The notes beneath the pieces were generated by a model. The model did no database searches and was not told the origin of the DNA. It worked only from the letters and a program-made list of their open reading frames with translations. Shown piece after piece: positions 29,309-37,572 of a DNA stretch of 64,000 nucleotides. Position 1 is the first letter of the stretch, and every line of letters begins with the position of its first letter. The position numbers and the translations under genes were made by a program. The DNA is from Thermoleophilaceae bacterium (GTDB lineage Bacteria > Actinomycetota > Thermoleophilia > Solirubrobacterales > Thermoleophilaceae): contig JAUJOQ010000004.1 of the NCBI GenBank assembly GCA_030447725.1, positions 227,231 through 291,230 of the forward strand, read 5' to 3'.

Positions 29309-29454
29309 AGCGGACCTCCTCAGGGTCTTGGGAGGATCCGCGTGAACGCCGGCGAGACGATCAGCGTCGCCGTGTATAGCCCGACGGTCCGGATTGACGG
29401 GCTCGTTCGCCCAGACCACCGCTGACAACCGTAATACCGAGGGGTAATCCGTCT

Positions 29455-29830
29455 AAACACTCGCTCTGTTCACGGCGCTGACGAAGGTCGTAACGGGGTG
29501 GTGGGCCGCACGGCGGGCCGGCATCGGGCGGGCAGGGCGCGCGGGCCGGCGCGGCGCGCGCGGGCCGGCGCGGCGCTGATCGCCCGCGTCGAGTTCTCGA
29601 TCGTGATCGCCGGCCTCGGTGTCGCAGCGGGAGTCGAGTCGGACCTCGGCCCGCTCGCTGCCGGCTACGTATTGCTGCTTGCGCTGGTAGGACCCATCGT
29701 CATGCGCTTCGACCAGCGGCTGCCGCCACTCGTCGACCCGCTCGACCGCTTTCTCGAGCGCGTCCCCTTGCGGTGGCTCACCCGGCGGGTGCGGCGGGTC
29801 GGGGCGACCGCGGGCGGCGAACGGGGGTGA
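29455..29830 (+). pseudogene. C-terminal remnant of a KefB-like (CPA2) cation/H+ antiporter
   Basis: Frame after an in-frame TAA: TLALFTALTKVVTGWWAARRAGIGRAGRARGPARRARAGAALIARVEFSIVIAGLGVAAGVESDLGPLAAGYVLLLALVGPIVMRF; N-terminal transmembrane part absent. Confidence 0.7.
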
Positions 29831-30023
29831 GATGCCGATCGGCGCGGTTGCCAGCGAGATACAGCCACCGCCGGTGCTACGCTCGCCTTGGGTGGCGCTT
29901 GGTTCGCTGACGGGCCCTGGTACAGGTCCGGCGACGCACATGGCCGCGGCTCGCTAAGAGAACCCGACGGGGATACGCACCGTTCCTTCTGGGGATGGTG
30001 GTGGACCCAGTGAGGAGGCCTCT

Positions 30024-30437
30024 ATGGGGCCTGTCGTTTCATCAGCCGGCGAGCTCTGGGACCAGTCGTCCCCTTGGCTTTCCGAGTCGTGGAGCAGCCG
30101 CGCCTTGGGCGTGCGAGTGGAGGAGCAGGGCACCACCGTCCTCGTGCGTCTGATCGGAGAGTTCGACCGGGCGTGCGTCAGTCGCGTCGAGGCTGCGCTG
30201 CAGCGTCTCTCTGAAGGGCACATCAGGCGCGTGGTGTTTGACCTGAAGGGGCTCAGCTTCCTCGACTCGAGGGGCCTCATGGCGATCCTGAGGGCAAACG
30301 AGCGGTCACGCACCGAGCCGTTCGAGGTGGTCGTCGTACGACCACGGGGGCTCGCGAGCCGGGTCTTCACGCTTACCGGCGCAGGTACGCAACTCCAGAT
30401 TGTCGATCACATCCCGCGCACCAACGGCACGGCCTAG
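30024..30437 (+). CDS. STAS-domain anti-sigma factor antagonist
   Basis: TTVLVRLIGEFDRACVSRVEAALQRLSEGHIRRVVFDLKGLSFLDSRGLMAILRANERS. Confidence 0.85.
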   Translation: MGPVVSSAGELWDQSSPWLSESWSSRALGVRVEEQGTTVLVRLIGEFDRACVSRVEAALQRLSEGHIRRVVFDLKGLSFLDSRGLMAILRANERSRTEPFEVVVVRPRGLASRVFTLTGAGTQLQIVDHIPRTNGTA

Positions 30438-30567
30438 CGCTGGGTCCCGATGTCCTCCAAGCGGCCTGGCCAGCCGCGCGACCCCTCCTGGGATCCGCGC
30501 GCGCGGCGCTGACCATCCCGCGGCCCCCGCCGGTTCCTGAGGGCGCCAGACGAGTACGAAGGCGAAG

Positions 30568-31074
30568 TCAAAGCGCCATCGACATGTAGGTGCTGTTCGG
30601 ACTCAGCCTGTAGCTGCCGAACGGTCCGCACGGCCTGAATCCTGCGCGTGCGTAGAGCGCCCGCGCGGGAGCGAACGCCGGCATCGACCCTGTCTCAAGG
30701 CTCATTCGGCGAAAGCCGCGATCGCGGGCGACGCCCACGAGGTGATCGACCATTGCTCGGCCGACCCCGCGACCTCGTGCAGCTCGGGCGGTGTGCATGG
30801 ATTTCAACTCCGCGTGGCGCTCGTCAAGCTGCGTCAGCGCTGCTACTCCGAGGAGCTCGCCGTGGAGGCGAAAGCTGAAGAACATGACGGCAGGATCTAC
30901 GAGACCGTCCACGTCGAGCGCATGAACGTCCTCGGGCGGGCTGTGCAGGTTGGCGAACGCGAGGTGACGCTCCAACAGCTCGCGGACGTCCTCGGCTCGC
31001 GGGTCGTCAATTGAGATCTCACCCTCAAGCACCGCCACGAACTTACGCAATGTCCAACACATCACGCCGGGCAA
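30568..31074 (-). CDS. GNAT family N-acetyltransferase
   Basis: LHGELLGVAALTQLDERHAELKSMHTARAARGRGVGRAMVDHLVGVARDRGFRRMSLETG. Confidence 0.88.
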   Translation of the reverse strand: MPGVMCWTLRKFVAVLEGEISIDDPRAEDVRELLERHLAFANLHSPPEDVHALDVDGLVDPAVMFFSFRLHGELLGVAALTQLDERHAELKSMHTARAARGRGVGRAMVDHLVGVARDRGFRRMSLETGSMPAFAPARALYARAGFRPCGPFGSYRLSPNSTYMSMAL

Positions 31075-31149
31075 GAAGCTCGTCGTAACCGTCGAGCCCC
31101 TCGACCGGACGCCGCGACGGCCGAGCTCGCCTGGGCATAGCCAGCGCGG

Positions 31150-31767
31150 TCAGGCTGGGTTCGGTTGCCATTGCTCACCCCGGCGGACGCGTTCGAAGCC
31201 GATCCATACCGAGTTCATGGCTGTCGTGACCATGCGTTCGCGCGGGACGTGGCGATGGTCGAACCACCAGAGCGCAAGGCCTTGGAGTACCGACCGCAAC
31301 ACCTCCCAGGCCATGTCGATGGACTCTCCATCGTCGGCGCCGGCGATGTGCTCTGAGCCGGTCTCTGCGGCGAGGAGCGGGAGCAGAGCGGCGCGGCTCT
31401 GGACGGCGACCTGGGCGTGGATGGCCTGGACCTCTGGGTGTCCACTGGTGTCGCGAAAGAGCATCTTCCAGGCGTAGGGGTGGGTCTCGACGTAGCCGAA
31501 CCAGGCGTCGAAGGCGCGGGCCATGCGCTGCTGGGGAGGATCGTCGCCGACGAAGTGCTGCTGCCAGACGCCTCGCAGCTCGGTGAAGTGGCGCTCCAAC
31601 AGGCGTCGGTGAAGGTCCGGCTTGGACTCGAAGTGGTCGTAGAGGACTGGCACCGACACGCCCGAACGCCGCGCGATCTCGTCCATGGACGCGCCGTGGT
31701 AGCCCAAGTCGGCGAACAGCTCCGTGGCCGCTCGCTCGATGACCTCTTTGCGTTCAGCCGCGGGCAT
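31150..31767 (-). CDS. TetR family transcriptional regulator
   Basis: MPAAERKEVIERAATELFADLGYHGASMDEIARRSGVSVPVLYDHFESKPDLHRRLLERHF; start may lie upstream (GTG or TTG). Confidence 0.88.
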   Translation of the reverse strand: MPAAERKEVIERAATELFADLGYHGASMDEIARRSGVSVPVLYDHFESKPDLHRRLLERHFTELRGVWQQHFVGDDPPQQRMARAFDAWFGYVETHPYAWKMLFRDTSGHPEVQAIHAQVAVQSRAALLPLLAAETGSEHIAGADDGESIDMAWEVLRSVLQGLALWWFDHRHVPRERMVTTAMNSVWIGFERVRRGEQWQPNPA

Positions 31768-31799
31768 CCGCCTGCCCGGCACGGTGGGGGCGTTTGACA

Positions 31800-31851
31800 A
31801 CCTAGTCCTCCCTAGGTACATTCTCGCATATCGACCTAGTCGGCACTAGCT
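31800..31851. promoter_or_regulatory. Two putative TetR operators (CTAG-N6-CTAG)
   Basis: ACCTAGTCCTCCCTAGGT (31800-31817, perfect 6-bp arms) and ACCTAGTCGGCACTAGCT (31834-31851) between divergent TetR and monooxygenase genes. Confidence 0.6.
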
Positions 31852-31876
31852 TACGGTTCGGTGGCCTTGGAGGCAA

Positions 31877-33274
31877 GTGGCCGTGAGCCGGGCCACCGGA
31901 ACATTTGACGTCGTTGTGGTGGGCGCTCGCTGTGCCGGTTCCCCGTTGGCGACGCTGTTGGCTAGAGAGGGGATCACCGTCGCGCTGATCGAGCAGGCGA
32001 GCTTTCCCAGCGCCACCCTCTCCAGCCACATCTTCGAAGCGGACGGCCTGGCGGTCCTGAACCGCCTGGGCGTGATCGACCGGCTGCAGGCCGCCGGCGC
32101 TCCCATGGTCAACCGCGTCGACTTTCGGGTCGAAGATGTCCACACGGTCGTCCCCTGGCCGCGGGAGTCGGGCGACGTGGGGGGACTGGCGTCGGTCCGC
32201 CGCCGCGTGCTCGACACCGTCTTGGCCGACGCCGCCGAGCAGGCCGGCGCCTCGGTGTGCATGTCTACAAAGGCTGTCGGCCTGCTGAAGGACGAGGGCC
32301 GTGTCAGCGGGCTGAGGGTCGCGGACCCCACTGGCGAGTTCGAGCTTCGTGCGCGTCTGGTCGTTGGCGCCGACGGACGCAGCTCCACCGTCGCGCGTCT
32401 GGCCGGCGCACGCAAGTACAACGTCACCGCCAATCAGCGCGCTCTCTACTGGGCGTACTTCGAAGCCGCGGACATGGGGTCGGAGCCGACCTTTGTCTCT
32501 CACCGCTGGGGCGATCGCTTCCTGCTGGGGATCCCCATCGACGGCGGTCTCTATCAGGTGCTGGTCTGGCCGGAGTTCAGCGAGCGCGCCCGACTGCGTG
32601 CCGACCTGGAGGGGACCTTTATGGAGCAGGCCCGCAGCTGCGAGCCCATCGCCAAGGCCATAGCCGGCGCTCGCAGAGTCGACAAAATCGTCGGGGCGGT
32701 GCGCTGGGAGTGCTATTTCCGCGACGCTGCCGGCCCGGGCTGGGTGCTGGCCGGAGATGCCGGCCACTTCAAGGACCCGGCCCCGGGGCGTGGCATCTCC
32801 GACGCTCTGCACCAGGCCGAGGCGCTGTCCGCGGCCATCGCCGTGGGGCTCGCGGGGTCTGACGAGAGGCTCGACGAAGCGATGACTCGGTGGGGGCGCT
32901 GGCGAGACGACGAGTTCGCAGAGCACTACTGGTTGGCCTCCGACCTGGGGGCCGCCGGTGAGCTTCCGGCCGTCCTGCCCGAAGTCTTCCGCGCGCTGCA
33001 CGCCAAGGGACGGGCGGACGTCTTCTTCAACCTGATCAATCATCGCGCCAAACCCTCAAAGGTCCTCACTCCGCGACGAATTCTCGGCGCCACCCTCCGA
33101 GCGCTGTATCGCCACCGCCGGCCGCGGGTGCTGGCCGAGGTGGCCACTCTCGGAGCCCAGGACAGGCGACGGCGCAAGCTCAACCGCCACCCTGAATACG
33201 CCGCCCACGAACCGTCTTTCGAGCCGGCCGACGACCCGATCCTTACTACCGCTCGGGCAAGGCGATCGTTCTAG
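31877..33274 (+). CDS. FAD-dependent monooxygenase/oxidoreductase
   Basis: FDVVVVGARCAGSPLATLLAREGITVALIEQASFP; GPGWVLAGDAGHFKDPAPGRGISDALHQAEALS. Confidence 0.88.
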   Translation: MAVSRATGTFDVVVVGARCAGSPLATLLAREGITVALIEQASFPSATLSSHIFEADGLAVLNRLGVIDRLQAAGAPMVNRVDFRVEDVHTVVPWPRESGDVGGLASVRRRVLDTVLADAAEQAGASVCMSTKAVGLLKDEGRVSGLRVADPTGEFELRARLVVGADGRSSTVARLAGARKYNVTANQRALYWAYFEAADMGSEPTFVSHRWGDRFLLGIPIDGGLYQVLVWPEFSERARLRADLEGTFMEQARSCEPIAKAIAGARRVDKIVGAVRWECYFRDAAGPGWVLAGDAGHFKDPAPGRGISDALHQAEALSAAIAVGLAGSDERLDEAMTRWGRWRDDEFAEHYWLASDLGAAGELPAVLPEVFRALHAKGRADVFFNLINHRAKPSKVLTPRRILGATLRALYRHRRPRVLAEVATLGAQDRRRRKLNRHPEYAAHEPSFEPADDPILTTARARRSF

Positions 33275-33291
33275 CGAGAGGGGCAGGCCCG

Positions 33292-33720
33292 ATGCCGACC
33301 ACCGCCAACCTCACATATCCGGCGCCAGCGCTCGGTCTGCTTCGGGACCTGCTGATTGTCGCCGTGCTGGTATCGATCGTGCACTACGCCGACAACGTCG
33401 CCAACTACGCCGACTATCCGGCCCCGACCTCAGCGCCCGCGCCGTCGCAAGAGCTCATCACCGCCTCGTGGTTCATCTTCACCGCTTTCGGGGCTGCCGG
33501 CCTCGCCTTCTTCGTCCGGCGGCGGATCACCCCTGCCGCCGCCTGCCTAGCCGTCTACTCGATGAGCGGCCTTGTGGGCCTGGGCCACTACACCGTCCCT
33601 GGCGCCACCGACATGGCGTGGTGGCGCCAGCTCCATGTCGTCGCGGACATTGCGTGCGGCATCGCCGTCCTCGCCTTCGCCGTCTGGATCGTGCGACGCC
33701 GACGGGCCTATGGCCTTTGA
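33292..33720 (+). CDS. small multi-pass membrane protein (about 4 TM)
   Basis: Hydrophobic segments LLRDLLIVAVLVSIVHYA, WFIFTAFGAAGLAFFV, AACLAVYSMSGLVGLGH, IACGIAVLAFAVWIV. Confidence 0.65.
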   Translation: MPTTANLTYPAPALGLLRDLLIVAVLVSIVHYADNVANYADYPAPTSAPAPSQELITASWFIFTAFGAAGLAFFVRRRITPAAACLAVYSMSGLVGLGHYTVPGATDMAWWRQLHVVADIACGIAVLAFAVWIVRRRRAYGL

Positions 33721-33747
33721 GCCGATGATTGTGCGTCTGCAGAGCCA

Positions 33748-33820
33748 TAGCTCCGGGTGGAATCGAACCACCGACCTCTCCATTATGAGTGGAGCGCTCT
33801 AACCGCTGAGCTACGGAGCC
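33748..33820 (-). tRNA. tRNA with CAT anticodon (tRNA-Met or tRNA-Ile2)
   Basis: Reverse complement GGCTCCGTAGCTCAGCGGTTAGAGCGCTCCACTCATAATGGAGAGGTCGGTGGTTCGATTCCACCCGGAGCTA; loop CTCATAA. Confidence 0.88.
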
Positions 33821-33996
33821 GCGGGCCCGAGGATACCCGTCCTAGAGCGGAATCCGGGCTCGCGGCAACGCGGCGAGAGGCGGGGGTGGCAACGCGGGTG
33901 GCAACACCGCGTCTGCGCCGCGCCGGCCGCCCCAACTTTTGAGCCCCCCGGGTCGCCGTGTTAGGCGCAGCCCGTCTCAGAAGCGATGCCTAGGGG

Positions 33997-34392
33997 TTGC
34001 GCCATACCCTCGTTGCCCTGATACTCAGCCGCGTGCGGACCCTCGTTGTGCTCCTAGCCTTTGGCACCGTCGCGCTGGCCGCCAGCCTCGCCCTCGCCCC
34101 CGCAGCATGGGCGGCCCACAACATCGACAAGCGCCGCTGCTCGGCGCCGCCGATCATCGACGCCACCGCGATCTATGTCCGGTATGTGCGATGCGATACC
34201 GGGCGCAACGTCGCCGTTCGGTGGTTTCGCCGCGACCGGGCGTGCACCGTCCAACGGGACTGCTTTGTAAGGGCCGGCGGCAGGCTGTTGCGGTGCCGTG
34301 CCCAACGGGGGTACGACTCCGGGGTCATCGTGTTTTGCGTGGGGCGCAACTCCCGCCAGGTCGAGTTTGCGGCCAGGAGACGGGCCGGATAG
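33997..34392 (+). CDS. small secreted Cys-containing protein (signal peptide; start may be internal)
   Basis: RTLVVLLAFGTVALAASLALAPAAWAAHNIDKRRCSAPPIIDATAIYVRYVRCDTGRNVAVRW... Confidence 0.55.
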   Translation: MRHTLVALILSRVRTLVVLLAFGTVALAASLALAPAAWAAHNIDKRRCSAPPIIDATAIYVRYVRCDTGRNVAVRWFRRDRACTVQRDCFVRAGGRLLRCRAQRGYDSGVIVFCVGRNSRQVEFAARRRAG

Positions 34393-34715
34393 TGCGATCG
34401 GTTCATTGGACCCGTTTGAAACGGGCGACAATTGGGCTGGCCTTGGTCATGGGCATCGTGGGTGCGCCAGCCGCCGAGGCCAAGACATGCGCGAACACCT
34501 ACGGCGGTGACGTGATCGGCGCCTACAACATGCGCTGCAGTAAGGCTCGCGACGTGGTGCGTACCTGGGCGGTGCGTTACAAGCGCGATGGGAAATACAA
34601 CCGCACGGTGCTCCGCTTCGGCTGCCGCAAGACGGTCCAGAGATACGAGGGGATTCAGATGATTTGCCGACGCGGCGAGAAGAAAGTCCTGTTCTACCCG
34701 AACGTGCCGCGCTAG
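34392..34715 (+). CDS. small secreted Cys-containing protein (signal peptide)
   Basis: RATIGLALVMGIVGAPAAEAKTCANTYGGDVIGAYNMRCSKARDVVRTWAVRYKRDGKYNRTVLRFGCRKTVQRYEGIQMICRRGEKKVLFYP. Confidence 0.6.
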   Translation: MRSVHWTRLKRATIGLALVMGIVGAPAAEAKTCANTYGGDVIGAYNMRCSKARDVVRTWAVRYKRDGKYNRTVLRFGCRKTVQRYEGIQMICRRGEKKVLFYPNVPR

Positions 34716-34887
34716 ACCCCAGAGGCCGTTTTGCGGCCAGCGGGTTTCGCTCTTGTGGTCGGGTCGCTGCTCTGCTCGGCGTGCAGTGGTTCGTATGACG
34801 AGGACGAAGCGATTGTTGTCGACTAGATGCGGCCGGGCAAGCGGAATTGGTGAGAACAGCCGGAATTGACCGCAACCGCTCGAGCTG

Positions 34888-34928
34888 ATTATGAGTGGAG
34901 CGCTCTAACCGCTGAGCTACGGAGCCGC
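34888..34928 (-). pseudogene. tRNA 5'-half fragment (exact 41-bp copy of 33782-33822)
   Basis: ATTATGAGTGGAGCGCTCTAACCGCTGAGCTACGGAGCCGC in both places; the 3' half is degenerate here. Confidence 0.85.
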
Positions 34929-35028
34929 CCCGCGAGCCTAGTCCGTGCCAGAGCCGAATCCGACCCCGGGGCGGGCGCTGGGGAGCCAGAAAAGCAAGGG
35001 TGACAGCGCCCAACCCGAAGTCAATGTC

Positions 35029-35382
35029 TCACGGCTGGCCTTGACCGCGCAGCCCCGCGAGACAGCCCGCGAACACAGAACGCTGGAACTTCGCGACATA
35101 GCCTCGTGCGTACCGCTTCGCAATCCGCAACGGGTTGTCGGTCTCCATCCCTAAGCCCTTCGCGACCTGCCTCGGCGCCTCTGTCCCGCACACACCCTTC
35201 GCCTCGTGGTACTTCTCGTCCGGCGACTCCGAGACCCTCGGCTGCCCCGAAGCAGCATCCTCAGCCTTCGCGGCGGGCCGTGGCGGATCCGAGGTAGTTT
35301 CGGCTCCATCGCTCGAGTCGTCCGCGCAAGCGGGGAGCGAGAGGACGAACACGAGGGCGAGTAGAGGCAGCAGTTCGCGCAT
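35029..35382 (-). CDS. putative lipoprotein
   Basis: MRELLPLLALVFVLSLPACADDSSDGAETTSD: signal peptide with lipobox-like LPAC. Confidence 0.5.
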   Translation of the reverse strand: MRELLPLLALVFVLSLPACADDSSDGAETTSDPPRPAAKAEDAASGQPRVSESPDEKYHEAKGVCGTEAPRQVAKGLGMETDNPLRIAKRYARGYVAKFQRSVFAGCLAGLRGQGQP

Positions 35383-35430
35383 CTGCCGAGCGTAACCGTC
35401 ACCACCCTTGACACCGCGCTACTCTTCGTT

Positions 35431-35979
35431 GTGGTGGGGGTCCTCAATGGGGGCCGCCGTTGTGTGGGGGTCCTCAATGGGGGCCGCCCCGCCGGGAGGG
35501 AGCGACGGGACGCCTCTGGCCCCAGGCCAGGGAGGAGGACCGTCGGACTGCGAGGTCCGCTCAGGAGGTCCTCTTTGCCCACCCTCAGTCCACCCGACCC
35601 CGTCGTTCACGGAAGCGGCTCGTCCGCCCCCCTCACGCTGGTGAAACCGGCCTGGGTGACTCGCAGCGGGTTGCTCCACTTACTGGTGAGAAACGACGCC
35701 AGCGACTGGACTCTGGAACTCGACGGCGAGCTGGACCGCTCGAACGTCGCTGCCTTGGAGCAGGAGATCCTGCTGGCGGAGGCGGCGGAGGCTGCCACGA
35801 TCACCATCGATCTCCGCCGCCTGGATTTCACAGATCTGAGTGGGGTGAGGGCGATAGTCAGAGCCCACAGCAGATCCCCCGAGCCTGGACGGGTACGGAT
35901 CGTGGAGGGGCCCAGAGCAGTTCGTCGCGCGTTCAGGCTGGCAGGGCTCGACGCCGAGCTGTTGTTCGAGACCGGCTAG
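35431..35979 (+). CDS. STAS-domain protein (N-terminus and start uncertain)
   Basis: DWTLELDGELDRSNVAALEQEILLAEAAEAATITIDLRRLDFTDLSGVRAIVRAHSRS. Confidence 0.65.
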   Translation: MVGVLNGGRRCVGVLNGGRPAGRERRDASGPRPGRRTVGLRGPLRRSSLPTLSPPDPVVHGSGSSAPLTLVKPAWVTRSGLLHLLVRNDASDWTLELDGELDRSNVAALEQEILLAEAAEAATITIDLRRLDFTDLSGVRAIVRAHSRSPEPGRVRIVEGPRAVRRAFRLAGLDAELLFETG

Positions 35980-36131
35980 GCCCCCGGCGGCTCGGCCGAT
36001 GCCTGCTCGGCGACGATGCGTTGTCGCACGGTGAGTCAAGGGCTAGCCTTCGTCTAGTTCACAGTCGCTCGCCTGGTCTTATTTCCCTCCCTTTTCGCGC
36101 GGCAACTCCAGAGGGATCGTAAGCCGGCACG

Positions 36132-36557
36132 ATGGAAGCCGAGTACCAGGGCCAGACCGAAGCACAGGAGCACCATCGCACCAACCTGATGGCGGTCTCC
36201 AACGAGATGGTGCGCCTCTACAAGGAGCAGTTCGGGCGCGGGCCGACGAAGGCCCGGGCCGGGTACGTCGGGCCGGACACCCTCGTCTCGACGCTGGAGC
36301 ACAGCTTCACGCCGGCCGAGCGCAAGATGGCCGAGGCCGGTGAGCACCAGCGCCTACGGGAGCTGCGCCTCTACTTCCAGCACGCCGGCGAGAAGGAGTT
36401 CGTCGGCGCCGTCGAGCAGATCACCGGTCGCAGGGTACGGGCGTTTACATCCGGGACAGACAGGCACTCCGACGTGTCGACCGAGACCTTCTACCTCGAG
36501 CGCGACGGCGCAGCCGGCGGCTCGCTCGTCGAGCGCGACGAAGAACTCGCCCTCTAG
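36132..36557 (+). CDS. DUF2294 domain protein
   Basis: NLMAVSNEMVRLYKEQFGRGPTKARAGYVGPDTLVSTLEHSFTPAERKMAEAGEHQRLRELRLYFQHAGEKEFVGAVEQITGRRVRAFTSG. Confidence 0.7.
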   Translation: MEAEYQGQTEAQEHHRTNLMAVSNEMVRLYKEQFGRGPTKARAGYVGPDTLVSTLEHSFTPAERKMAEAGEHQRLRELRLYFQHAGEKEFVGAVEQITGRRVRAFTSGTDRHSDVSTETFYLERDGAAGGSLVERDEELAL

Positions 36558-36582
36558 CTCGGACGCGCCCTCTCTCGGGCGG

Positions 36583-36623
36583 ATGAAGAGCGAAGCGCTC
36601 CGACTGCTGAGCTAGGGAGCCGC
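36583..36623 (-). pseudogene. degenerate tRNA 5'-half-like fragment
   Basis: GAAGCGCTCCGACTGCTGAGCTAGGGAGCCGC resembles GGAGCGCTCTAACCGCTGAGCTACGGAGCCGC. Confidence 0.55.
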
Positions 36624-36632
36624 CTCGCGAGC

Positions 36633-37550
36633 ATGGTTCGCGCCATCGGCGAACATGGGCCGGTGCAACCCGGTTCACGCACGCTGATGGCGGTCCCCAA
36701 CGTGAGTGAGGGCCGCGACGCGAGGACCCTCGAGGCGCTCCGCCACGCGTTCTCCCCGGCCCATGTGCTCGACCTGCATGCCGACGCGGATCACGGCCGG
36801 TCGGTGTACACGCTCGCCGCGGAGCAGGGCGCCCTTTCCGACGGCCTCGTGTCGGGCGCGGCCGGCGCCCTGCGAGCCATCGACCTGCGCCGCCACGAGG
36901 GGCTGCACCCCTTCGTGGGAGCGCTCGACGTGATGCCGGTGGTGTACCTCGACGATTCGCGGCGCGGGCCGGCCTGTGCCGAGGCTGTCACCGCTGCCGC
37001 GCGCATCGGCGCCGAGCTCGAGCTGCCCGTGGTGCTCTACGGCGAGCTCGCCACGCGGCCCGAGCACCGCGAGCGCGCGTCGCTGCGCCGGGGAGGGGCC
37101 GCCGGACTCGCCGAGCGGATCGAGGCCGGGGAGGTGGCGCCGGACTTCGGCCCCCGCCGCGCGCATCCCTCCGCCGGCGTGGTGCTGGCCGCTGCGCGGG
37201 CGCCGCTGATCGCGTTCAACGTTGACCTGGTGAGCGACGATCCCGAGCTGGCCCGGCGCATCGCGGCGGAGATCCGTGAGTCCGGCGGCGGCCTGCCGGG
37301 AGTGCGTGCGATGGGGCTGTACCTGAGCGAGCGTGGGTGCGCCCAGGTCTCCACCAACGTCCACGATCACCTGGCCACCCCTCTGCGGGCCGTCGTGGAG
37401 GCGGTCCGCCTGCGGGCTGAGGTCGCCGAGGCCGAGCTCGTGGGGCTGGCACCGGAGGCAGCGCTGGAGGGCTTTCCCACCGACGTCAGCCTGCGCGGCT
37501 TCGCGCCCGAGCGGCACGTGATCGAGAACGCGTTACGCTCAGGCGGATGA
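36633..37550 (+). CDS. glutamate formimidoyltransferase-like (FtcD N-terminal family)
   Basis: AVPNVSEGRDARTLEALRHAF...LDLHADADHGRSVYTLA...HEGLHPFVGALDVMPVVYL; start likely internal (MAVPNVSEG). Confidence 0.85.
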   Translation: MVRAIGEHGPVQPGSRTLMAVPNVSEGRDARTLEALRHAFSPAHVLDLHADADHGRSVYTLAAEQGALSDGLVSGAAGALRAIDLRRHEGLHPFVGALDVMPVVYLDDSRRGPACAEAVTAAARIGAELELPVVLYGELATRPEHRERASLRRGGAAGLAERIEAGEVAPDFGPRRAHPSAGVVLAAARAPLIAFNVDLVSDDPELARRIAAEIRESGGGLPGVRAMGLYLSERGCAQVSTNVHDHLATPLRAVVEAVRLRAEVAEAELVGLAPEAALEGFPTDVSLRGFAPERHVIENALRSGG

Positions 37551-37572
37551 CCGTCCCGAAGGCTCTCTAGGC

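Noticed and set aside
31075-31149. Possible remnant of the DUF892 repeat (minus-strand GYDELLARRDVLD) downstream of TetR
   Set aside because: Only about six residues match the GYDEL module; too short to distinguish from chance.
33757-33942. 61-aa plus-strand ORF over the CAT tRNA
   Set aside because: Starts within the tRNA gene; no protein-like features.
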